Assembly: GCA_045639845.1 (NCBI GenBank)
Contig: JAZUDW010000115.1
Span: 1 to 44,870 of the forward strand
Direction of reading: 5' to 3'
Length of the DNA: 44,870 nucleotides
Origin: Colimorpha sp045639845
Lineage (GTDB): Bacteria > Bacteroidota > Bacteroidia > Bacteroidales > P3
Within the stretch, counting starts at the first letter, position 1. Every line of letters starts with the position of its first letter. The notes beneath the pieces are model-generated. The model was given only the letters and a program-made list of their open reading frames with translations. It searched no databases and was not told the DNA's origin. Below, in pieces: positions 17,003 to 25,398 of the stretch. The position numbers and the translations under genes were made by a program.

Positions 17003-17038
17003 AAGCACGGTCGTGTAAATGCGACTGTGCTTTTTTTT
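17003..17038 (+). terminator. Rho-independent terminator of the MFS gene
   Basis: Arms AAGCACGGTCG (17003-17013) and CGACTGTGCTT (17022-17032) pair over 11 bases with one wobble and an 8-base loop. They are followed directly by a run of eight T residues. Confidence 0.9.
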
Positions 17039-17137
17039 ACCGCATACTATTGTCGAATTCAGTCCTCATCTAAAGTAGATACATAAAGAACTAACATTGT
17101 TAAAATAAGACGAACAACGTGCTATGTTATTTTTTTG

Positions 17138-17145
17138 TATCTTTG
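17138..17145 (+). promoter_or_regulatory. Candidate -7 box for the 17317 lipoprotein gene
   Basis: TATCTTTG fits TAnnTTTG and is followed by GCAAG, as often seen after such boxes in this window. It would give a leader of about 165 bases before the ATG at 17317. No upstream TTTG box at proper spacing was found. Confidence 0.45.
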
Positions 17146-17316
17146 CAAGTCGGTATTCGTCTTCTATTCCATATCTTCTAGTTGTTTTGCAAATGTTTAA
17201 TGATGATAGGCGATGTCATTGGGGCTATTATCGAAATAATGTATCGCCCTATATTATTGGATAAAAAAAGAACCTATCTTTTCAAAAAGGATATCTTCTA
17301 TTATAAACTGCTAAAA

Positions 17317-17901
17317 ATGAAAGTAATTATCAACGTTATTGTTATACTCCTGGTATCTTCATTACTAGGGTCATGTTGTGCTCCTGTTCATATTATGTCC
17401 AAGAAAGGTTGGTCACCCACAGATTATCACATTAATAATGATACAGTCTTAATAATGTTATATCACGGTTATGAGTTGGATGCAGATCGGGTACCTGCAA
17501 TAGGAAATGGTTTTCTTTATAACCTGATATTCCATATTAGCGACAGTTCCTATTATCAAACAGAAAAAGACCCCGGTATTGTATTTCATTCACTATCATT
17601 TACTTCAAAAAATGGTGATACTATTCCCTTCATTCTTTACAACTATAAAAGCGAGGGGGACCATTGGGTAATGGATACTATCGACCTGCAAGGAAAGACT
17701 TTCCCTCTACAGATTACGAGAGATATGAGATACTACTGGCGTAGCTCGCTGCACTGGTATAAATTCTATGCCTTATGCCCTATGAATAAACTGAAGAAAG
17801 TATATATAAACTACGATATTGAGGTTTATGGCAATCACTATGTGACCCATACCCTATATCGTAGAAAACTGGTATTTGATTGCAGACCTAAGCTCTGGTA
17901 G
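17317..17901 (+). CDS. Lipoprotein of unknown function
   Basis: A 194-residue protein. I start it at ATG 17317, because MKVIINVIVILLVSSLLGSC is a clean lipoprotein signal with lipobox LLGSC; the frame is open upstream to a TTG at 17182, but that extension has no such logic. The mature protein is polar with many Tyr, Asp and His residues and looks beta-rich (YHGYELDADR, FHSLSFTSKNGDTIPF, YINYDIEVYGNHYVTH). No family is recognised. It stands alone after the MFS terminator. Codon use is more AT-rich than in the neighbouring housekeeping genes, which could mean lower expression or later acquisition. Confidence 0.7.
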   Translation: MKVIINVIVILLVSSLLGSCCAPVHIMSKKGWSPTDYHINNDTVLIMLYHGYELDADRVPAIGNGFLYNLIFHISDSSYYQTEKDPGIVFHSLSFTSKNGDTIPFILYNYKSEGDHWVMDTIDLQGKTFPLQITRDMRYYWRSSLHWYKFYALCPMNKLKKVYINYDIEVYGNHYVTHTLYRRKLVFDCRPKLW

Positions 17902-18028
17902 AAAATCCGAAACTCTTTTCTGGTAAGATTACGTTCTTGGATGCTTCTTGGATGCTGCAAAGAGGATACATCTCCTCTGGGAATAGTCTATCAATAGGAA
18001 CAGGAGGTTTGAAGCCAAGAAAAAAAAA

Positions 18029-18059
18029 TTGCTCACTCCAAAGTTTTTATGTATTTTTG
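18029..18059 (+). promoter_or_regulatory. Bacteroidota-type promoter for the YD-repeat/Omp85 unit
   Basis: TTG at 18029-18031 and TATTTTTG at 18052-18059 are separated by 20 bases. The leader to the start codon is about 70 bases. Confidence 0.7.
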
Positions 18060-18122
18060 CATCGTGAAATACTGAATATTGTAGGATTCATTTTATATTA
18101 AGTGGTTCAAATATATATATGC

Positions 18123-18128
18123 GGGAGG
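18123..18128 (+). promoter_or_regulatory. Shine-Dalgarno-like site before the YD-repeat-like gene
   Basis: GGGAGG lies 7 bases before the ATG at 18136. Such a site is unusual in this window, where nearly all starts follow A-rich leaders. It helps fix the start of this gene. Confidence 0.5.
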
Positions 18129-18135
18129 TATTGAT

Positions 18136-19320
18136 ATGCCAACGTTTCAAGGAAAAGTTTGCCGAGTAGTGGAAATCAATTATGTATTAGATGCCACTCA
18201 AGATACGTTTCGAGAGAGTATTGTAGGAGAGTATCAATACGATTGCAATGGACATATGATTGAAGAGTTCCATCCCCGCCGAGCCTATGTGAATCGAATC
18301 ACATATAGCTACAACAAACGAGGTCGAATCGTTGAGAAAGTCGAGTATCTTGATGACAGCACGGTGCTTTTCGTACATCGATACAAGTACAACAAAAATG
18401 GACAGATTACCGAATACAGCAAAATAAACGCCAACCATGTTGTTTATGAGCGTCATCGCTATACATACGATACCTATGGATTACTGACAACACTCGTTGT
18501 CAAAGACCTCGAACATCAAGATGTGTATCGTTATGCATATGATAGTAATGGTTCCATTACTGAAGAACAACATCTACTAGACGATGTGGTGGTAGGGGAA
18601 AAAAGATACACCTACGAACTATTGGGTCGTCCCACTTCTCTTGTATTCCAAAGTGGCGATGCTGATAACATAGCGTTTTACCACAGCTATGAACAACATC
18701 AGGAACAATCTTTTCGGTTGGAACAAGAGATTGTCACAGACAGAGATGGGTCTGTATTAGGTCGATATATCAGTAGTTATGACTCCCAAGGTCGGCTTGT
18801 GAATCGAATGCAGCAATATCCAGACGGCCATTTGGTAAATCGTAGCATCTCATACGAAGATGAAAACAATATGATTATAACCCAATGGGTCAACACACGG
18901 TCTGCAATATACGGAATAGACACCGTTCAAAGAGACAACCAAGGTCTTGTAGTGCGAAACATTAGTATGAAAGGCACTCTTTCTGTAGTTGGTCAGCAGA
19001 TAACAAACGAATCCTTGTATGTGTTGCATTCTGTCGAGTATAAGAGAGATCGCTCACGTTACTCTTATTGTTGTTTTCGTCGTAATCTCCAACATGGTGG
19101 TTACCGTGAGATTCATGTCTTTTTTACTCCGAATGGGAATGTAGAATCCCGAATACTTCGTTCCTACGATCTGTCCGGGCATATTATCGAAGAGGTAGAT
19201 GGCTCTCACCGGGATCGCTATTCTTATGACGAATACGACAATCTTGTGTGCCATTCCCACTATGAGAATGATAGATGTATCTTCAAAGTACAATATTACA
19301 TAGAATATCTAAATAAATAA
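18136..19320 (+). CDS. YD-repeat (RHS-like) protein
   Basis: A 394-residue protein made almost wholly of strand-turn-strand units with a Tyr-x-Tyr-Asp/Asn-x-x-Gly pattern. Examples are YQYDCNGHMIEE, YSYNKRGRIVEK, YKYNKNGQITEY, YTYDTYGLLTT, YAYDSNGSITEE, YTYELLGRPTS, SSYDSQGRLVN and YSYDEYDNLVCH. The spacing is about 20-45 residues, as in YD/RHS repeats that build a beta shell. There is no signal peptide, membrane segment or polymorphic toxin tail, and the protein is much shorter than classical RHS proteins. The Omp85-type barrel gene starts 15 bases after its stop, so they very likely share a transcript. The function is unknown. Possible roles are a shell, a scaffold or a substrate of the neighbouring barrel. 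Confidence 0.75.
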   Translation: MPTFQGKVCRVVEINYVLDATQDTFRESIVGEYQYDCNGHMIEEFHPRRAYVNRITYSYNKRGRIVEKVEYLDDSTVLFVHRYKYNKNGQITEYSKINANHVVYERHRYTYDTYGLLTTLVVKDLEHQDVYRYAYDSNGSITEEQHLLDDVVVGEKRYTYELLGRPTSLVFQSGDADNIAFYHSYEQHQEQSFRLEQEIVTDRDGSVLGRYISSYDSQGRLVNRMQQYPDGHLVNRSISYEDENNMIITQWVNTRSAIYGIDTVQRDNQGLVVRNISMKGTLSVVGQQITNESLYVLHSVEYKRDRSRYSYCCFRRNLQHGGYREIHVFFTPNGNVESRILRSYDLSGHIIEEVDGSHRDRYSYDEYDNLVCHSHYENDRCIFKVQYYIEYLNK

Positions 19321-19335
19321 CAAATACAGTTAATT

Positions 19336-20673
19336 ATGATGAAGAAAAACATTACAATCTTTCTCCTTTTGTTGACAGGTTCTCTAATCTACGCACAGTC
19401 AGAAGGTGAAAAAACTCAGCCTACTCGTACAGGCTGGACGTTTGGTGCACTCCCTAGCATCTCTTATGATTCCGACCTCGGTTTCCAATATGGTGCCTTG
19501 GCCAATATATATTATTTTGGCGATGGTTCCACCTATCCGGAGTATTTGCATTCTATCTATTTGGAAGCTTCCAATACCACGATGAATTCTGGTTTGCTTC
19601 GTTTCTACTACGATTCCAAATATCTTATTCCCGACCATCGAGTGAGCCTCGACATCAGCTACATGCCCGATCCCATGAGTCCATTCTACGGCTTCAATGG
19701 CTATCAAACGCTCTATAAACCCAGTCTTATCGACAATAATAGTTCCGAGTATGTGTCGCGTGCCTACTATGCTATGAAACGCAACCTCTTCCGTTTGGCT
19801 GCCGATATGCAGGGGCCTGTTGTTGGAAGAATCTCCTGGTGTGCTGGTTTTGGTATCCTCGATTACAATATTGACCGTTTCGATTTTGAACGTTTCAACA
19901 GCCATAAGTCTGATCCAGCAAAACAACTCAACGATACCACTACCCTCTTCGACATCTATCGTACTAATGGTGTTATCACCGATGCTGAGCTTAATGGCGG
20001 ATTCCATCCCTATCTGCATGGCGGAATATCTATTGACACCCGTGATCGTCAGCAGAATCCTCACAAAGGTATCTATGCTGATGCCTTTGTTACTTATAGC
20101 GCGGCCTTTGGCGAACAGCAAGCTTACAACAACCTCAAACTGAATGCAACTTTCCGTCAATATATTCCACTCGACAACCACCACCGTTTCACCTTTGCCT
20201 ATCGTTTAGGCACCCAACTTCTTTTAGCAGGTCAAAGTTCTTTCTATTCCAACAATTACATCAATCAGCTTTATTGGCAGCGTTGTATTTATGAGGGATT
20301 AGGTGGTGCGTCCTCGCTTAGAGGTATCCTTCGCAACCGTATCAATGCCGATGGCTTTGCCTTTGCCAATGCTGAGTTGCGTATGCAATTCCTAAACTTC
20401 AAGATAGGAAAAGAAAACTTCTACCTTGGACTCAACCCCTTCATGGATGCGGGTTTGGTATTGCAAGAACATCCCACCGATGGTTTCAACGATTCCGAGA
20501 TAATTGATAATGATCCCAATGCCATCCATCGTCTGCACCTCTCTGCCGGTTGTGGTCTCAAAATTGCTATGAACGACAACTTTGTAGTTTCGGTTGATTG
20601 GGGAACACCCTTCGATAAATCCGACAACCAAAAACTATCCAATCTTTATATCAAGATCGGTTATATGTTCTAA
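19336..20673 (+). CDS. Omp85/BamA-like outer-membrane beta-barrel without POTRA domains
   Basis: A 445-residue outer-membrane protein. The signal peptide ends at LIYAQ (residue 20). The rest is amphipathic strands with many Tyr, Phe and Gly residues and a C-terminal aromatic (KIGYMF). Residues about 325-335, EGLGGASSLRGIL, match the conserved region of the Omp85/surface-antigen barrel that holds the (V/L)RG motif in the lid loop. STRDRQQNPHKGIY-like text (SIDTRDRQQNPHKG) is another signature of the D15 domain. Residues between signal and barrel are too few for POTRA repeats. It may insert, anchor or export something, possibly the upstream YD-repeat protein, but this is inference. Confidence 0.82.
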   Translation: MMKKNITIFLLLLTGSLIYAQSEGEKTQPTRTGWTFGALPSISYDSDLGFQYGALANIYYFGDGSTYPEYLHSIYLEASNTTMNSGLLRFYYDSKYLIPDHRVSLDISYMPDPMSPFYGFNGYQTLYKPSLIDNNSSEYVSRAYYAMKRNLFRLAADMQGPVVGRISWCAGFGILDYNIDRFDFERFNSHKSDPAKQLNDTTTLFDIYRTNGVITDAELNGGFHPYLHGGISIDTRDRQQNPHKGIYADAFVTYSAAFGEQQAYNNLKLNATFRQYIPLDNHHRFTFAYRLGTQLLLAGQSSFYSNNYINQLYWQRCIYEGLGGASSLRGILRNRINADGFAFANAELRMQFLNFKIGKENFYLGLNPFMDAGLVLQEHPTDGFNDSEIIDNDPNAIHRLHLSAGCGLKIAMNDNFVVSVDWGTPFDKSDNQKLSNLYIKIGYMF

Positions 20674-20715
20674 TGCAAAGGTAAGCCTGTCTTAGGCTAA
20701 TGTCATACGATATAC

Positions 20716-20748
20716 AGCCCGTCTGCTATAGTAGATGGGCTTTTTTTT
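20716..20748 (+). terminator. Rho-independent terminator after the Omp85-like gene
   Basis: AGCCCGTCTG (20716-20725) pairs with TAGATGGGCT (20732-20741), 10 bases with two wobbles and a 6-base loop, followed by eight T residues. Confidence 0.88.
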
Positions 20749-20985
20749 CAAGCACATCTCCTGCGGAACGCTTTAGGAACCTGCAATTGAACTTCTCTGT
20801 TGAACGCAAGCTATATTGTGCTGTAATATTCAGACGTGACCGTTTCTTTTTACTGATCCATGCATATGCCTACACAGCCTATGCATGAGTTCTTGTAGCC
20901 TGCTGCATAAACCTTTACAGCCCGCTGCGTTGAAATACACAGCAGGCTGTGAAAAACCACTGATTGAAAATGATATAGGGATCGG
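20749..20985. repeat. Convergent intergenic region with a repeated AGCCTGCTG motif
   Basis: No gene is seen. AGCCTGCTG occurs at 20897-20905, its variant AGCCCGCTG at 20919-20927, and the inverted form CAGCAGGCT at 20940-20948. The last two form an 11-base hairpin (20917-20927 with 20940-20950, one wobble). There is no T-run on either side. It may serve as the 3' end of xth transcripts. Confidence 0.45.
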
Positions 20986-21753
20986 CTAGTTGATCTTGAT
21001 GTGCAGTTCAACTGGGCAATGGTCACTGCCAAAGATGTCGTTGCGGATGATGGAATCCTCAATGCTCTCCATCAGACGGTCGGAACAGATAAAGTAGTCG
21101 ATACGCCATCCTGCATTTTTCTCGCGTGCCTTGAAACGATACGACCACCAAGAATATGCATCAGTTTTATCAGGATTGAGAATGCGGAATGTATCCACAA
21201 AACCCGACGACAACAACTGGGACATCTTTTCACGCTCTTGGTCAGAGAATCCTGCATTTTGACGGTTGGTTTTGGGATTCTTCAAATCTATCTCTTGGTG
21301 TGCCACATTGAGGTCACCACAGTACACCACAGGTTTGTCTCTGTCCAGTTCCAAAAGGAATCCTCGTATATAGTCTTCCCATTGCATGCGAAAGTCGAGT
21401 CGGCGCAGTTCCTCTTGTGCGTTGGGAGTATAACAGTTCACAAGAAAGAACTGTTCGTATTCGAGCACCACCAATCGCCCCTCATTACCCGGAAATACTT
21501 CTTGGTCGAGCATGGGTATCTCTACCCTTCTGAGTGGTTGGACACGAGTAAAGACAGCTGTCCCTGAATAACCTTTCTTGTCGGCATAGCTCCAGAAGCT
21601 CTCGTAGCCTTCAAAGGCTATGTCAAGCTGCCCCTCTTGCATCTTTGTCTCTTGCAAACACACGATGTCAGCATCCAAAGAATGGAAGATAGTAGGGAAA
21701 TCCTTTTGATATACGGCACGCAGTCCGTTGACATTCCAACTTATTATTTTCAT
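20986..21753 (-). CDS. xth: Exodeoxyribonuclease III family AP endonuclease
   Basis: Magnesium-dependent AP endonuclease/3'-5' exonuclease of base-excision repair, 255 residues. It starts MKIISWNVNGLRA, the standard family N-terminus. It carries the catalytic motifs LQETK (metal Glu), KKGYSGTAVFTR, CGDLNVAH (Asp/Asn) and the terminal FGSDHCPVEL (general-base His). WWSYRFKAREKNAGWRIDYF is the conserved DNA-binding segment. Its stop is 18 bases from the O-methyltransferase start side, so the two minus-strand genes at 22428-20986 probably form one unit. Confidence 0.96.
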   Translation of the reverse strand: MKIISWNVNGLRAVYQKDFPTIFHSLDADIVCLQETKMQEGQLDIAFEGYESFWSYADKKGYSGTAVFTRVQPLRRVEIPMLDQEVFPGNEGRLVVLEYEQFFLVNCYTPNAQEELRRLDFRMQWEDYIRGFLLELDRDKPVVYCGDLNVAHQEIDLKNPKTNRQNAGFSDQEREKMSQLLSSGFVDTFRILNPDKTDAYSWWSYRFKAREKNAGWRIDYFICSDRLMESIEDSIIRNDIFGSDHCPVELHIKIN

Positions 21754-21771
21754 AGTCTAAGTTTTTCGTAT

Positions 21772-22428
21772 TTATTTCACACGGCACATCATGATACCGT
21801 CGCGCAAGGGCAGTAAGATGTTTTCCACACGATAATCGGCCTGTACTCGATTATTGAATGCATCCAAAATCTGTGTGTCGGCATCGGGGTTAAGATCAGG
21901 CCTGATCACTTTTCCACTCCAGAGAATGTTATCGATAAGTACAAGTCCGCCCTGCCGCATCTTGGGCAACAACAGCTCATAATAGTCAGGGGTGCTGGGC
22001 TTGTCCGCATCTATATAGGCCATATCGATTCCGTCAGGCAAAAGAGGGATAACCTCATGTGCATTGCCAATATGCAATGTAACCTTGTCTGTAAGGTTTG
22101 CTTGTGCAATGTTGTCAACTATCACCCCTTCCCACTCATCGTTTACTTCAATGGTATGTAACATGCCTTTTTCTGGTAGGCCCTGTGCTATGCATATAGC
22201 TGCATATCCAACAAAAGTACCCACTTCGACTGCCAGCAAAGGGCGCTGCAATTGGGTGAGCATAGTAAGTAGTTGCCCTTGAAAATGGCCAGAGGCCATG
22301 CGAGGATAGGCCGTATGCAGATGAACCCAACGCTCCAAACCATATAGCTGTTCGGAAGGTGGCGTCGTATGCTTATCACAATACTGTTCCACCAATTGGG
22401 GCGTGATATCGAAAGTGGTTGGCTTCAT
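21772..22428 (-). CDS. SAM-dependent O-methyltransferase (family 3)
   Basis: Class I methyltransferase of 218 residues in the caffeoyl-CoA/catechol O-methyltransferase-like family. The SAM-binding motif is AVEVGTFVGYAAICIAQ near residue 66, followed by the acidic HTIEVNDEWE. The metal-binding strand DMAYIDADKPST (about residue 135) and the IDNILWSGKV motif are intact. Bacterial members are often uncharacterised, and the substrate cannot be read from sequence. It ends 18 bases before the xth start and is likely co-transcribed with it. Confidence 0.9.
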   Translation of the reverse strand: MKPTTFDITPQLVEQYCDKHTTPPSEQLYGLERWVHLHTAYPRMASGHFQGQLLTMLTQLQRPLLAVEVGTFVGYAAICIAQGLPEKGMLHTIEVNDEWEGVIVDNIAQANLTDKVTLHIGNAHEVIPLLPDGIDMAYIDADKPSTPDYYELLLPKMRQGGLVLIDNILWSGKVIRPDLNPDADTQILDAFNNRVQADYRVENILLPLRDGIMMCRVK

Positions 22429-22533
22429 AATCTGTGTGGTTTTTGTTCTCCTACAATCAACGATCCATAAGTCATGCAGTCTGCTGGCTATGCCGCTATA
22501 CTGTTGGGTCGTAATACATTCAACTATATCGAC

Positions 22534-25155
22534 CTACAGACTCTTCAGTAAGTTTTCGAGTTCAACCTCATCATGGATAAGTACCTCTCGTGGCTTAGAA
22601 CCATTGTGGGCACCTACAATACCTGCAGCCTCTAGCTGGTCGATCACACGTCCGGCACGGTTATATCCGAGTTGTAGTTTGCGTTGCAGCAAGGAGGTAG
22701 AACCAAACTGAGCAGCCACCACCAGACGAGCTGCTTCGTTGAAGAATTCATCTTTGTTTTTGGGGTCAAAGTCCTTGTTGGGTTCTTCGTTTTCGTCTAA
22801 GTACTCGGGTAGTATGAATCCTTCGCTGTTTGTCTCTTGGTCACCAATAAAGTTTACCATACGCTCTATCTCTTCGGTTTCAATAAGGGCACACTGCAGA
22901 CGCACCATGTCCGAGCCGGCCAGCGAGATAAGCATATCGCCGCGTCCGATAAGCTGGTTGGCACCGCCTGAATCGAGGATAACGCGGGAGTCAATCACCG
23001 AAGTAACACGGAAAGCGATACGACCAGGGAAGTTGGTCTTGATATTACCCGTGATGATAGAAGTGGTAGGACGCTGAGTGGCCACGATAAGATGTATTCC
23101 CACAGCACGAGCCAACTGGGCCAAACGAGCAATAGGCATCTCTACCTCCTTGCCAGCCGTCATGATAAGGTCGGCAAACTCATCGATAATCAATACGATG
23201 TAGGGCAAGAAGCGGTGGCCATTGGCAGGATTGAGCTGGCGAGCTTTAAACTTGGCGTTATATTCAGTAATCTTTCTTACCTGGGCGTTCTTAAGCAAGT
23301 CGTAGCGGTTATCCATCTCTATACACAACGAGTTAAGAGTACGCACTACCTTTTTTACATCGGTGATGATAGCCTCTTCGCTGTCGGGCATTTTGGCTAG
23401 GAAATGGCGGTCAATCTTGCTGTAGAGCGACAGTTCCACCTTTTTGGGATCCACCATGATCAGTTTTAGCTCAGAGGGATGCTTCTTGTATAGCAACGAG
23501 GCAATAACCGCGTTGAGACCCACCGATTTTCCGGTACCGGTAGCACCAGCCATCAGCAAGTGTGGCATTTTTGCCAAATCGGTCACATAAGGTTCGTTTG
23601 AGATGGTCTTACCCAAAGCTATTGGTAGTTCGTATTTAGCATTCTTTTGGAATGCATCGCTCGAAAGCATCGTCTTCATCGAAACGATCTGTGGGTTGCT
23701 GTTGGGAACCTCTATACCAATAGTACCCTTGCCAGGCAGGGGGGCGATGATACGGATACCCAACGCAGAGAGGCTGAGGGCGATATCATCTTCCAGACCT
23801 TTAATCTTGGCGATACGTATGCCCGGTGCTGGCTTTATTTCATAGAGTGTCACTGTAGGTCCGGGTGCAGCTTTGATATCAACAATCTCTATACCATAAT
23901 TGCGAAGCGTCTCCACAATACGATCCTTGTTGGAAATCAGCTCTTCCTGTGTCACCTTAACGTTACGAGTCTCCCAGTCTTCGAGCAGATCGAGCGAAGG
24001 CATCTGGTAGTGAGGATAGTCCAGATGAGGATCGTATTCTTCGTCGATAGAGAAATGACGGCGGGGCTTCTTCTCTACAACCTCATCCTCCATACTAGCC
24101 TCTTCGGTTACATTAGACGTTACGTTGGTATCAACGATTGTGAACGAAGGATCAGATGGCGGCTGTGTGCCGCGAGCTCTGGCATTGACTTTCTCAAACT
24201 CGTCGTCAATATCGAATACTACCTCTTTCACTTCGTTGTTCTCTACAGCTTCTTGTTCTACAATAGGTTCGGGCTCCTTAGCCGTCTCTGTCTCTACGTT
24301 GTTGCCAGCAATAGAGTAAGGTATATCAACCAAAGAAGGCTTGGTAACATTCTTTTTGGCTGTAGCCTTTGTTACAACAGGTTCAGGCTCAATAGGATCG
24401 TCAACAATGTTTCCGTTCTCATCTTCTTCCACTGTATCTTCATCCTCACCGTGTTTGTTAAACAAACGGCTGATGAACGATGGTTTCTTGGGTAGCGAGC
24501 CTACTTCCACTTCTTCTACATCATTGGGTTCGTTCTCTTCGGTGTCGATGTCGTGTTTTGGATTGCCAAGTTGAGGGATCTTCACATGGTGCACAAACAC
24601 ACACATCATGCCTGCTATGGCAACTAGCAGCACTGGGGTGAATCCTCTAAGTGCATTACAGAGAGCTTCGGCAGAATAGTAGCCAAAAGTACCAGCCCAT
24701 TCGATAATCATATTGCCGCTCTTGTTCATAGCAATATGATTGGCATAACCTAGCACGCACGAAAGCCAAGTCATCCACACCAATGTAATAAACGAAGTCT
24801 TTACCAAAGGTAGTGAATCAACTTTCAATAGCTTCAGACCGTAAAGGAAAAAGAGGAAAGCGAAACCTAGCGATGCTACACCGAAGATACCTTTCGAGAA
24901 TGCTACAGCCAGTTTCTCTCCGAAAGCACCAAACCAATTGTTGCCTTCACCCACCACATAGTACGAAATGATAGAGACGCATAAAAAGAGTGCAAACAAC
25001 ATGATCATGATGCCGCAAAACTTTACGAAATCTTCGCTTTTTGCAAATGCAATGAGTTTCTCTATGGTACTCATGCCGTTACTTTGACCTTTGCGGGGTG
25101 CTTTTTTTGAGCCTTTACCGTTCTTTTTTATGCCTTTAGAAGTTGTTTTTGCCAT
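22534..25155 (-). CDS. ftsK: DNA translocase FtsK
   Basis: Septal DNA pump that moves chromosome dimers for XerCD resolution, 873 residues. The N-terminal region (about residues 35-190) has four or five membrane helices. A low-complexity acidic linker with Pro, Val and Glu follows to about residue 360. The motor domain has DYPHYQMPSLDLL, the Walker A motif MAGATGTGKSVGLNAV, Walker B IVLIIDEFADL and AVGIHLIVATQRP. The C-terminal gamma winged-helix, which reads the orienting sequences, spans about RKLQLGYNRAGRVIDQLEAAG to EVLI. A Lys-rich N-terminus precedes the first helix. Length and order are typical for the phylum. Confidence 0.97.
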   Translation of the reverse strand: MAKTTSKGIKKNGKGSKKAPRKGQSNGMSTIEKLIAFAKSEDFVKFCGIMIMLFALFLCVSIISYYVVGEGNNWFGAFGEKLAVAFSKGIFGVASLGFAFLFFLYGLKLLKVDSLPLVKTSFITLVWMTWLSCVLGYANHIAMNKSGNMIIEWAGTFGYYSAEALCNALRGFTPVLLVAIAGMMCVFVHHVKIPQLGNPKHDIDTEENEPNDVEEVEVGSLPKKPSFISRLFNKHGEDEDTVEEDENGNIVDDPIEPEPVVTKATAKKNVTKPSLVDIPYSIAGNNVETETAKEPEPIVEQEAVENNEVKEVVFDIDDEFEKVNARARGTQPPSDPSFTIVDTNVTSNVTEEASMEDEVVEKKPRRHFSIDEEYDPHLDYPHYQMPSLDLLEDWETRNVKVTQEELISNKDRIVETLRNYGIEIVDIKAAPGPTVTLYEIKPAPGIRIAKIKGLEDDIALSLSALGIRIIAPLPGKGTIGIEVPNSNPQIVSMKTMLSSDAFQKNAKYELPIALGKTISNEPYVTDLAKMPHLLMAGATGTGKSVGLNAVIASLLYKKHPSELKLIMVDPKKVELSLYSKIDRHFLAKMPDSEEAIITDVKKVVRTLNSLCIEMDNRYDLLKNAQVRKITEYNAKFKARQLNPANGHRFLPYIVLIIDEFADLIMTAGKEVEMPIARLAQLARAVGIHLIVATQRPTTSIITGNIKTNFPGRIAFRVTSVIDSRVILDSGGANQLIGRGDMLISLAGSDMVRLQCALIETEEIERMVNFIGDQETNSEGFILPEYLDENEEPNKDFDPKNKDEFFNEAARLVVAAQFGSTSLLQRKLQLGYNRAGRVIDQLEAAGIVGAHNGSKPREVLIHDEVELENLLKSL

Positions 25156-25190
25156 GATTAACAGATGTTTTCGCGCTATTGTTCTAAATA

Positions 25191-25219
25191 CAAAAGTACA
25201 TAAATATTATTATTACAAA
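25191..25219 (-). promoter_or_regulatory. Candidate promoter for ftsK
   Basis: On the minus strand TACTTTTG (25198-25191) is preceded by TTTG (25219-25216) at 17 bases, two short of ideal. The -7 box lies 36 bases before the ftsK start. Confidence 0.5.
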
Positions 25220-25310
25220 TAATAATGGATCCTTATTTTTCAAACTGACTGTTGTTGAAAACTACCTCTCCCCTTTTTGTGCTTTTCTTTTTTCAAAGTG
25301 TACTGGCAAT

Positions 25311-25361
25311 AAAAAAGCTGTTAACCTTTTGCTGCAAAAAACACAGCTTAAGGCTAACAGC
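25311..25361 (-). terminator. Terminator of the 25399-26280 gene
   Basis: On the minus strand a 12-base stem (25350-25361 with 25317-25328, one mismatch) is followed by six T residues (25316-25311). A second small perfect hairpin, CCTAAGG/CCTTAGG (25369-25375 with 25382-25388), lies between it and the stop codon. Confidence 0.75.
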
Positions 25362-25398
25362 CACAAATCCTAAGGAATAAACCTTAGGTTATGATATT

